DNA of 5,925 nt from Pyrodictiaceae archaeon (lineage in GTDB: Archaea; Thermoproteota; Thermoprotei_A; Sulfolobales; Pyrodictiaceae): contig WAQM01000007.1 in NCBI GenBank assembly GCA_015520245.1, positions 1-5,925 on the forward strand, read 5' to 3'. A program made the translations under genes and the position numbers. Below the pieces are notes generated by a model. That model saw only the letters and a program-made list of their open reading frames with translations. It searched no databases and was not told where the DNA came from. Positions 1 to 5,169 of this stretch are shown here, in pieces; position 1 is the stretch's first letter; every line of letters begins with the position of its first letter.

Positions 1-726
1 GCCCTGCGCTATGCCCGTCTTCGAGAGCAGCTGGGCGAAGCGGTAGGCCAGGCTCTCCGTCTGGCTGCTCAGCTTGAGCCTGGATGCAACCTGCGACACG
101 TACATCTCCGGCCTCATCGGGGCGGCGAACCTAAGCCCGATCTTGCCGCCAAGCTTCGAGCCCAGCTTCTGGAACGCCGCCCACGCCCTCCTAACGTCTA
201 CGTCGAGGGCCGCCGCGACGTCCTTCATGGTGAGCGTGTGCCTCTCGACCCTCGCCGCCGCGTATATCGCCGCCGCGATGTACTCGGCGGCGTTGCTGCG
301 GCGCACCAGCTGGTGCTGCTGGTACAGGTACCTGAGGATCCTGGCGGCGGTCTCCACGACACGGCTGGGCAGGTTAAGCCTCGCGGCCGCGCTGTTGAGC
401 TCGCTCAGCAGCTCCACGAGCCTGCGGTAGCCCAGGATCCTCAGCTGCTCCTGGATCATCGCTAGCTTCTGGGCGCGAAGGTCGTTGTACCTCGCCTGGA
501 TGACTGTGGTTATGTTCCGGTCGTGAACGCGGGCGGTGAGCGGGGAGCCCACGCGGCTCCTAGCCATCCTCTCCTCGCTGCTGTAGGCGCGCCACTCGGG
601 CCCGGTGTCTATCACGCCCTCCTCTATCACGCACCCGCAGCGCGTGCACACGAGCTTGTAGCCGTCGAACCTAGCGTGCTCCGAGAGCGGGGCGCCGCAC
701 TGGGGGCACGCTCCCTCGGGGCTCAT
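1..726 (-). CDS. tfb: Transcription initiation factor B (TFB, archaeal TFIIB), C-terminus cut by window edge
   Basis: TFB bridges the TATA-bound TBP and RNA polymerase at archaeal promoters. The 242 visible residues begin with a zinc ribbon (CPQC at 7-10, CTRC at 27-30). Next come the conserved GPEWR (42-46) and the B-reader region with RSRVGSPLT (56-64) and the HDR/TTVI segment. A first cyclin repeat covers about 93-190 and the second starts near 203 (MRPEMYVSQVASRL). Family proteins are about 300 residues, so some 60 residues of the second repeat lie off the left edge. The ATG at 726 is chosen because a strong Shine-Dalgarno (GAGGAGGGG, core GGAGG at 739-735) sits 8 bases upstream and the zinc ribbon follows at once. 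The gene overlaps the end of gar1 by ATGA, so the two are probably co-transcribed. The linker after the reader (about 75-100) lacks the arginine-rich, tryptophan-containing stretch I expect in a housekeeping TFB, so this may be a second TFB paralogue. The family call is firm; the paralogue status is inference. Confidence 0.96.
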   Translation of the reverse strand, partial: MSPEGACPQCGAPLSEHARFDGYKLVCTRCGCVIEEGVIDTGPEWRAYSSEERMARSRVGSPLTARVHDRNITTVIQARYNDLRAQKLAMIQEQLRILGYRRLVELLSELNSAAARLNLPSRVVETAARILRYLYQQHQLVRRSNAAEYIAAAIYAAARVERHTLTMKDVAAALDVDVRRAWAAFQKLGSKLGGKIGLRFAAPMRPEMYVSQVASRLKLSSQTESLAYRFAQLLSKTGIAQG

Positions 727-1100
727 GCACGGCCCCTCCTCTGCTGCCGCCGGCCGCCCCGGCCACCGCGGGGCTGCGGCTGCTGCCTGCTTGGGCGAGC
801 CGCCGCCTTGGCCGGCCGCGGCACGCGCCTCGGCCTCCTCCTGCGGGGCGGCCGGGGCGGCTGGTAGTACAGCGCCGTCCCGGGCTTAACCGACTTGAGC
901 ATCTCCCTGCTCGCCGGCTTCACGACCGCGTAGGGCTGCTTAACGGGGCCTATCACGTCCAGCAGCTGGCCGACCGGCTTCCTCTCCTCGTCGAACACCT
1001 GCACGCCGAGCGGCGGCAGGCGCTCCGGATCCTCTATGGTCGCGACCAGGTAGCCGTTGGGCGTGGCGTGCAGCACCACGCCCAGCCTGCGGAGCTGCAT
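723..1100 (-). CDS. gar1: H/ACA ribonucleoprotein protein Gar1 with RGG-rich tail
   Basis: Gar1 is a core protein of H/ACA guide RNPs. It binds the pseudouridine synthase Cbf5 and helps load and release the substrate during rRNA pseudouridylation. Residues 1-80 are the small beta-barrel core: the LGVVLHATPNGYLVA strand pair, GVQVFDEERKPVGQLLDVIGPV, and the closing PGTALYY near 74-79. Residues 81-125 form a basic tail with 17 arginines, one lysine and no acidic residue, including RGGRGGRR at 111-118. Archaeal Gar1 is usually little more than the core, so the tail is unusual. A GTG at 1103 is in frame, but the ATG at 1100 is preferred: GGAG (1110-1107) lies 6 bases from the ATG but only 3 from the GTG. 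The stop TGA (725-723) overlaps the ATG of the TFB gene. Gar1 next to TFB is a linkage seen in other archaea. Confidence 0.93.
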   Translation of the reverse strand: MQLRRLGVVLHATPNGYLVATIEDPERLPPLGVQVFDEERKPVGQLLDVIGPVKQPYAVVKPASREMLKSVKPGTALYYQPPRPPRRRRPRRVPRPAKAAARPSRQQPQPRGGRGGRRQQRRGRA

Positions 1101-1135
1101 CACCTGCTCCCGCGGTGGCCGGGGCGGATCCCAGG

Positions 1136-1141
1136 TAATAT
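1136..1141 (-). promoter_or_regulatory. Putative TATA box of the gar1-tfb operon
   Basis: The minus strand reads ATATTA here, the longest A/T-only run in the intergenic region, with a purine-containing stretch (CGAAG, 1150-1146) just upstream that could serve as a BRE. It lies about 38 bases before the gar1 ATG. That would put transcription start near 1112 and give a leader of about 11 bases that still contains the GGAG ribosome site. The match to the crenarchaeal TATA consensus is partial, so the call rests mainly on position. Confidence 0.45.
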
Positions 1142-1200
1142 GGGGCTTCGAGCGCGGCTGCTAGGGCCTGCGGCCCGTGACGTGCGCGGTAGTACCGGGC

Positions 1201-1261
1201 TCAGCATCTCTACCCGTCGTCACGGCCCCGCGGCGGGCTCGGTGCCGCCTAAACGCATCAC
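1201..1261 (-). ncRNA. Speculative C/D-box-like guide sRNA
   Basis: Read on the minus strand, the order is: C-like box GTGATGC (1261-1255), 12 bases, D'-like CCGA (1242-1239), 15 bases, C'-like GTGACGA (1223-1217), 12 bases, and D box CTGA (1204-1201). Archaeal C/D sRNAs have this order, with guides of about 12 bases against the D' and D boxes and a total length of 50-65 bases. A short GGC/GCC terminal stem can form around the C and D boxes after one unpaired base. Against the call, the last base of C is not A, D' is CCGA so its U-U pair becomes C-C, and the D'-C' spacer is longer than usual. I could not assign a target for either guide. In GC-rich DNA this could be chance. Confidence 0.22.
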
Positions 1262-1290
1262 CGCCTCCAGCTGCTACCGCGGGCGCGGGG

Positions 1291-1300
1291 AAGCCTTATC
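1291..1300 (+). promoter_or_regulatory. Putative BRE/TATA promoter of the panE operon
   Basis: AAGCCTTATC follows a G-rich stretch (GCGGGG) and resembles GC-rich crenarchaeal promoters, with a purine BRE followed by a weak TTAT core. The core centre near 1297 predicts transcription start around 1323 and a leader of about 20 bases carrying the AAGGTG ribosome site of panE. The match is weak in A/T content, and the assignment rests on position before the first gene of the operon. Confidence 0.4.
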
Positions 1301-1330
1301 CGGAGCGCCCGGCCGCACGCCAGCCGGCCG

Positions 1331-1336
1331 AAGGTG
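1331..1336 (+). promoter_or_regulatory. Ribosome binding site that decides the panE start
   Basis: AAGGTG ends 6 bases before GTG 1343. The alternative in-frame GTG at 1334 lies inside this element, so it cannot be served by it. This favours the shorter protein. Confidence 0.5.
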
Positions 1337-1342
1337 TGCGCC

Positions 1343-2329
1343 GTGAGGATCGCCATCGTGGGCTGCGGCTCGATGGGCCTGCTGCTCGCCGCGAGGCTCG
1401 CGATGGCTGGCGGCGACGCCGCGCTCGTCTGCAGGAGAGGTGAGCAGGTCGTAGCCATCAACGAGGGCGGCGTGCGCGTGTACTCGCCGGGGGGCGTGGG
1501 CGAGGCCCGCGTACCGGCCGCCCACGTCTCCTCGGCCCCGCGCTCGGCCTTCGACGCCGTCGTCGTCGCCGTGAAGGCCTACGACACGGTCTCCGCGGTC
1601 GACGTCGTGAGGCACGTGGCCCGCCGCGGCGCCCTCGTCCTCTCCCTGCAGAACGGCATCGGCCCCCTCGAGATCCTCGAGCAGAGGCTGGGCGGCGCCT
1701 ACACGGTCCTCGGGGTCGTGGCCTACGTCGGCGCCAGGCGCGTCTCCGACAACGAGGTTGAGTACGCCGGCGGCAGGCGGCTGGTCGTGGGACCGCGGAG
1801 GGGCGAGGCGGCGGGCCCCGAGGTCGACGAGCTGGCCGAGCTCCTCAGGCGTGGGGGCTTCGACGTCGAGGTCGTCAGCGACGTGGAGCCGTGGAGGTGG
1901 GACAAGCTCGCGGTGAACGCGGCGGTGAACCCCATCACCGCCGTGCTGGGGGTGCCGAACGGCGCCATAGCCCGCTCCGAGCACCTCATGGGCCTCGCGG
2001 AGAACGTGGTGAGGGAGGTGGAGCTCGTCGCCCGCGCCGAGGGCGTCAAGCTCCCCCGCGACCCCCTCGCCGCGCTGAGGGAGGCCGTCGAGGCCACGTC
2101 CTCCAACAAGTCGAGCATGCTGCAGGACATCGAGGCGCGCCGGCCCACCGAGGTGGACTTCATCAACGGCGTCGTCGTCAGGCTCGCTGTGAAGCACGGC
2201 ATACACGTGCCGTACAACGAGGCGCTCTACCTGCTCGTCAAGAGCGTGGAGGACCTCTACGATGTCGAGAAACCCCCCAGGGAGGTGGTAGAGGCGCTGT
2301 GGAAGGTGCTCGAGCGTGGCGCGGGTTAG
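1343..2329 (+). CDS. panE: 2-dehydropantoate 2-reductase (ketopantoate reductase)
   Basis: This cytosolic enzyme reduces 2-dehydropantoate to pantoate with NAD(P)H. In archaea the pantoate then feeds pantoate kinase and phosphopantothenate synthetase on the way to coenzyme A. Residues 1-20 form the Rossmann nucleotide site (RIAIVGCGSMG, GxGxxG at 7-12). LQNGIG (102-107) carries the conserved Asn104. WDKLAVNAAVNPITA (186-200) holds the catalytic Lys188. SSMLQDI (257-263) and PTEVDFING (268-276), with the acid Glu270, belong to the helical C-terminal domain. The length of 328 residues is normal for the family. I start at GTG 1343 because AGGTG (1332-1336) is spaced 6 bases from it and the protein then opens directly with the Rossmann strand; GTG 1334 would add three residues and lose that ribosome site. 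The 3' end overlaps the next gene by 14 bases, so this is the first gene of a likely operon. Confidence 0.95.
   Translation: MRIAIVGCGSMGLLLAARLAMAGGDAALVCRRGEQVVAINEGGVRVYSPGGVGEARVPAAHVSSAPRSAFDAVVVAVKAYDTVSAVDVVRHVARRGALVLSLQNGIGPLEILEQRLGGAYTVLGVVAYVGARRVSDNEVEYAGGRRLVVGPRRGEAAGPEVDELAELLRRGGFDVEVVSDVEPWRWDKLAVNAAVNPITAVLGVPNGAIARSEHLMGLAENVVREVELVARAEGVKLPRDPLAALREAVEATSSNKSSMLQDIEARRPTEVDFINGVVVRLAVKHGIHVPYNEALYLLVKSVEDLYDVEKPPREVVEALWKVLERGAG
2301..2308 (+). promoter_or_regulatory. Ribosome binding site inside panE for the methyltransferase
   Basis: GGAAGGTG sits within the last codons of panE and ends 7 bases before the GTG start at 2316. It supports that start and allows coupled translation of the two overlapping genes. 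Confidence 0.55.
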
Positions 2330-3671
2330 GCTGGAGCCGCCCCACATAAGGGCGCTGCTCGAGGCGCTCGAGGAGGCGGAGCGGGTGAAGCCGTTCCAGG
2401 TCGCCAAGAGGAACGTATTCCGGCGCTACGGCATAGCGGGGAGTGACGTGGATCGCGTGTTCACCGCGATAATGTACAAGCTCTACAGGCTGCGCGGCGT
2501 GCTGGACAAGGCCGCCGCGAAGGCGCTCGGCGTCAGCCCCGAGGAGGTCGCGTCGAAGCCCGCGCTGCTCCGCCAGGCGCTGAGGCTCGCGGCATACCTG
2601 GCCCAGTTCGACGAGGTCGACGACCCCAGGCTGAGGAGCCTGCTGCTTAGGCACGGCCTACCCTACATCGCGAGCCGCTACGGCTGGCGCGAGGCGAGGA
2701 AGGTGGCCAAGGTGCTGGAGAGGCTCAGTAAGAGCCCATGGGCCCCCCAGTCCGAGGCCGAGCGCCTCGAGCTGAAGTACATGGTCCCCGCCGCGCTCAT
2801 CGAGAGGGTGAGGAGGGTCCTACCCGCCAGCGAGGTCGAGGAGCTGCTGCAGGCCCTGAACCGCGAGCCCGCGCCCGGCCTGCGCGTCAACACGCTGAAG
2901 GCCTCCGCCGACGACGTGCTTGAGAGGCTGACCAGGGCCGGCTTCGAGGCCTGGCCCTCCGAGAGGGTGCCGAACCACGTGCGCTACCGCGGCCCGTTCC
3001 TGGGCGAGGTCGCCAAGCTCGTCGAGGAGGGCCTCGCAGTACCCCAGGACGAGGCCTCGGCCGCCGCCTCGATACTCCTCGACCCGAGGCCGGGGGAGAC
3101 GGTGGTCGACCTCTGCGCCGCCCCCGGCGGCAAGACCACCCACATCGCCGAGCTGATGAGGCTGAAGGGCACCATATACGCGTTCGACGTGTTCCACGAC
3201 AGGATGCTGAGGCTGAGGGAGCTAGCCCAGCGCACCGGGACCTACATTATCATACACCCCGTCGAGGCCGACGGGAGGCTCGCGCCGAGGCTGCTCGGCG
3301 AGGAGGTGGCGGACCGGGTGCTCGTCGACCCCCCGTGCAGCAGCACGGGCGCGCTCGCGAAGCACCCGGACGCCCGCTGGAGGGTCAGCGACAGCAGCGT
3401 TAGGGCGCTGGCCGAGCAGCAGCGGCAGCTCCTCGAGGCCGCGGTGAGGGTCGTCAAGCGGGGCGGCTACGTGCTGTACACCGTCTGCAGCATCCTCCCC
3501 GAGGAGGGCGAGGACGTCGTCCGCTGGGCGATCGAGAACCTGCCCGTGGAGCTCGTACCACTGGAGGGCCCCTACGACCCGTCCCCCATCCTGCCCGGCA
3601 CGATGAGGGCGTGGCCGCACAGGCACGGCACCATAGGCTTCTTCTACGCGCTGCTCGAGAGGGTCGAGTAG
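2316..3671 (+). CDS. RsmB/NSUN-type RNA (cytosine-5) methyltransferase
   Basis: The protein is predicted to transfer a methyl group from S-adenosylmethionine to C5 of a cytosine in RNA. The substrate (rRNA or tRNA) cannot be read from the sequence. Residues 1-140 form a helical N-terminal part that resembles the NusB-like domain of RsmB/Fmu. A short substrate-binding region follows (LNREPAPGLRVNTLK, 181-195). The class I methyltransferase domain begins near 240. Motif I is DLCAAPGGKTTH (265-276), Asp291 is in AFDVFHDR, and Asp319 is in EADGR. Motif IV is DPPCSSTG (338-345, Cys341) and motif VI is YTVCSI (388-393, Cys391). In this family the motif VI cysteine attacks the base and the motif IV cysteine helps release the product; both are present. 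Motif VI has Val instead of the common Thr before the cysteine. There is no C-terminal PUA domain. The length of 451 residues fits RsmB-like proteins. The gene overlaps panE by 14 bases and is followed within 11 bases by an unknown gene. Confidence 0.93.
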   Translation: MARVRLEPPHIRALLEALEEAERVKPFQVAKRNVFRRYGIAGSDVDRVFTAIMYKLYRLRGVLDKAAAKALGVSPEEVASKPALLRQALRLAAYLAQFDEVDDPRLRSLLLRHGLPYIASRYGWREARKVAKVLERLSKSPWAPQSEAERLELKYMVPAALIERVRRVLPASEVEELLQALNREPAPGLRVNTLKASADDVLERLTRAGFEAWPSERVPNHVRYRGPFLGEVAKLVEEGLAVPQDEASAAASILLDPRPGETVVDLCAAPGGKTTHIAELMRLKGTIYAFDVFHDRMLRLRELAQRTGTYIIIHPVEADGRLAPRLLGEEVADRVLVDPPCSSTGALAKHPDARWRVSDSSVRALAEQQRQLLEAAVRVVKRGGYVLYTVCSILPEEGEDVVRWAIENLPVELVPLEGPYDPSPILPGTMRAWPHRHGTIGFFYALLERVE

Positions 3672-3682
3672 GCTGGTCGGTA

Positions 3683-4330
3683 TTGGCCGAGCCGCTCCTC
3701 GTGGCGTTCGCCGAGGCCAGGCCCTACCACCTGCTGGAGCACGTGGACGCCGTCGACGGCGTCGCGGGCATGCATGTGGCGGGCTACCTGGAGGGCGAGA
3801 GGGTCGCGGGCCGCGTCGCCAGCGTCGGCGACCTCATGAGCCTCGTGAGGGGCAGCGGCGTGGTGGCCGCCGGGCCGGTGAGCTCCGAGACCGTGGTGAG
3901 GGCGAGCCACGCCGTGTACTCCGTCTCGCTGTGCCTAGGCGGCCTCGGCGACCGCGGCTCGGTGGCGGTCACGGCCGGCCTCGGGCCCCGCGCCAGGCTC
4001 GGCGACGGCGAGCTCGCAGCCCTCTTCGTCTCGAGGATGCTGGGCCTCTACGGCGCCAGCCTGGTGAGGGCGGCGGCGAGGCTCGCTCTGCACAGCGAGG
4101 GGGGCGTGGCGGTCGCGGCGCTGGAGAGCGTGCTGACGAGGCCCCGGGGCAGGAGGCTCGTCGGCCTCTACGCCTCGCGGGGCCGCGTCTGCGTCTCCTA
4201 CTCGGAGCGCGTGGTCGTGGTCGGGTCGAGCGGGCGCTCCTGCTACGAGGGCGTGGTCGTGGTCCTGCACGCGAGGAGGCCCGTGAGGGTCCGGGTGGTG
4301 GACCTCGACCGGGCCGCCAGGAAGCTCTAG
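3683..4330 (+). CDS. Hypothetical protein of unknown function, last gene of the panE operon
   Basis: I do not recognise this 215-residue protein. The reading frame is open from 3611, but earlier starts would overlap the methyltransferase deeply. TTG 3683, 11 bases after the methyltransferase stop, is the best-placed start. No strong ribosome site precedes it, and GTG 3701 (209 residues) is an alternative. The sequence has an acidic/His-rich start (HLLEHVDAVDG, 16-26), a middle part rich in Gly, Ala and Val, a helical stretch near 108-135, and a beta-like C-terminal part with alternating valines. Cysteines are at 84, 170 and 187. There is no signal peptide, no long membrane helix and no recognised catalytic motif. 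Codon use and GC content match the neighbours, so it looks native and expressed. Its position suggests co-transcription with the RNA methyltransferase, but that does not give a function. Its stop codon lies in the same CTAG as the stop of the convergent dtd2 gene. Confidence 0.75.
   Translation: MAEPLLVAFAEARPYHLLEHVDAVDGVAGMHVAGYLEGERVAGRVASVGDLMSLVRGSGVVAAGPVSSETVVRASHAVYSVSLCLGGLGDRGSVAVTAGLGPRARLGDGELAALFVSRMLGLYGASLVRAAARLALHSEGGVAVAALESVLTRPRGRRLVGLYASRGRVCVSYSERVVVVGSSGRSCYEGVVVVLHARRPVRVRVVDLDRAARKL
4327..4330. other. Shared CTAG holding both stop codons of convergent genes
   Basis: The plus-strand TAG (4328-4330) ends the unknown protein and the minus-strand TAG (4329-4327) ends DTD2. 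The two coding regions overlap by these four palindromic bases, and no space is left for a terminator between the operons. Confidence 0.85.
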
Positions 4331-5169
4331 GCCCTCACCACGTCGAGGCCCAGCCTCGAGGCGAGGGCCTCGGCCATCCTCCTGACGCGCGAGGGCGGCT
4401 TCTGGAGGACCAGGAGCCTCACGGGGTCCGCGCTCCTCTCCACCGCCTGGAGCAGCACGGCCTCGTCGACGTCCGGCAGCACGTGCTTGGCCAGTATGTG
4501 GCCGTAGCACACGTCGGAGCCCAGCATGAGCCTGGTGTGGCTCCTCGGGTAGTGCGTGTCGCCGATGCCGACGGCGGCGCGGCAGTCCGGGAGGCCCGGG
4601 GCGGCCAGCGCCTCGAGCACCGCGTGGGCGAGCGCCTCCTGGGCCCGGGGGTCCCTCCAGCGGTCCTCGGTGCTCCCGATCTCGACGAACACGACCGGCC
4701 TCGAGAGGCCCGTGGGCCCGTGGTGCGTGGCCTCCAGCGTGAACCTGTACTCGGACAGCAGGCCCTCGGACTCGGCCCTGCGGTGGTAGAGCTGGGCCAG
4801 GAGCTTCGCCAGCCTCGGGAAGGCTATGGCCAGCTCGCGCGGCCTGCCGCCGTGCCTCGCCTCGGGGCCCGGGTTCCCCGGGTGGTGGACGCTGAGCGTG
4901 GGCTCGCCGCTCGCCGAGCTGTGCCTGGAGAGCACGATGTAGGCCCGCGGCCGGAAGGCCCCCAGCACCTCGTCGAGGAAGTCGAGCTCCACCACGTCCT
5001 CGCGGAACCCGGCGAGGACCACCTCCGGCTCGTCGTACACGGAGCAGACGCTGCCCGGCCTCGGCAGCCTGCAGGGGCGCCCCCCGCCCAGCATCGAGGC
5101 GAGCCTCTCGGCGGCCCCGCGGCCGGCCGGGTCGCCGAGGCTGTAGACGACGGCGTACAAGCGGGTCAC
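4327..5169 (-). CDS. dtdA: D-aminoacyl-tRNA deacylase, archaeal/plant type (DTD2)
   Basis: DTD2 hydrolyses D-amino acids wrongly attached to tRNA and so keeps translation homochiral. The family is found in archaea and plants, where it is also linked to clearing aldehyde-modified D-aminoacyl-tRNAs. Family blocks seen in order are SRHSSASGEPTLSVHHPGN (81-99), ATHHGPT (147-153), FVEIGST (161-167), GIGDTHYP (201-208) and CYGHILAKH (221-229). The conserved histidines in these blocks are intact. The protein opens with the usual strand and DPAG motif (YAVVYSLGDPAG, 5-16). The length of 280 residues is typical. The GTG start at 5169 overlaps the TGA of the upstream permease as GTGA, and I see no good Shine-Dalgarno, so translation may depend on re-initiation after the permease. 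An in-frame TTG at 5160 is a less likely start. The stop shares CTAG (4327-4330) with the convergent gene. Confidence 0.95.
   Translation of the reverse strand: MTRLYAVVYSLGDPAGRGAAERLASMLGGGRPCRLPRPGSVCSVYDEPEVVLAGFREDVVELDFLDEVLGAFRPRAYIVLSRHSSASGEPTLSVHHPGNPGPEARHGGRPRELAIAFPRLAKLLAQLYHRRAESEGLLSEYRFTLEATHHGPTGLSRPVVFVEIGSTEDRWRDPRAQEALAHAVLEALAAPGLPDCRAAVGIGDTHYPRSHTRLMLGSDVCYGHILAKHVLPDVDEAVLLQAVERSADPVRLLVLQKPPSRVRRMAEALASRLGLDVVRA

Noticed and set aside
523..867. Plus-strand open frame opposite the tfb start and gar1 tail
   Set aside because: It is antisense to conserved zinc-ribbon and Gar1 coding sequence, and its product is compositionally biased with no recognisable domain.
1164..1176. 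Short hairpin GGGCC-TGC-GGCCC in the intergenic region
   Set aside because: Five GC pairs are unremarkable at this base composition. No T-run follows on either strand, so I do not call it a terminator.
1175..1225. 8-base inverted repeat CCGTGACG / CGTCACGG spaced by 35 bases
   Set aside because: In a GC-rich intergenic region of this size, roughly one such match is expected by chance. It does not extend beyond two further pairs after a mismatch and fits no clear operator or terminator.
1101..1342. tRNA or other structured RNA in the intergenic region
   Set aside because: I found no TTCGA-type T-loop, no acceptor-stem pairing of tRNA length and no riboswitch-like core. Only the weak C/D-like pattern is reported.
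1274..2407. 377-codon open frame on the minus strand opposite panE
   Set aside because: Its translation is low-complexity and rich in Arg, Gly, His and Val, with no family motif, while the opposite strand encodes a complete PanE with catalytic residues. It is an antisense artefact of high GC content.
3611..3682. Upstream extension of the unknown gene starting at ATG 3611
   Set aside because: It would overlap the last 60 bases of the methyltransferase. The added residues are Arg/His-rich and look like an out-of-frame reading of that gene's conserved end, so TTG 3683 is preferred.
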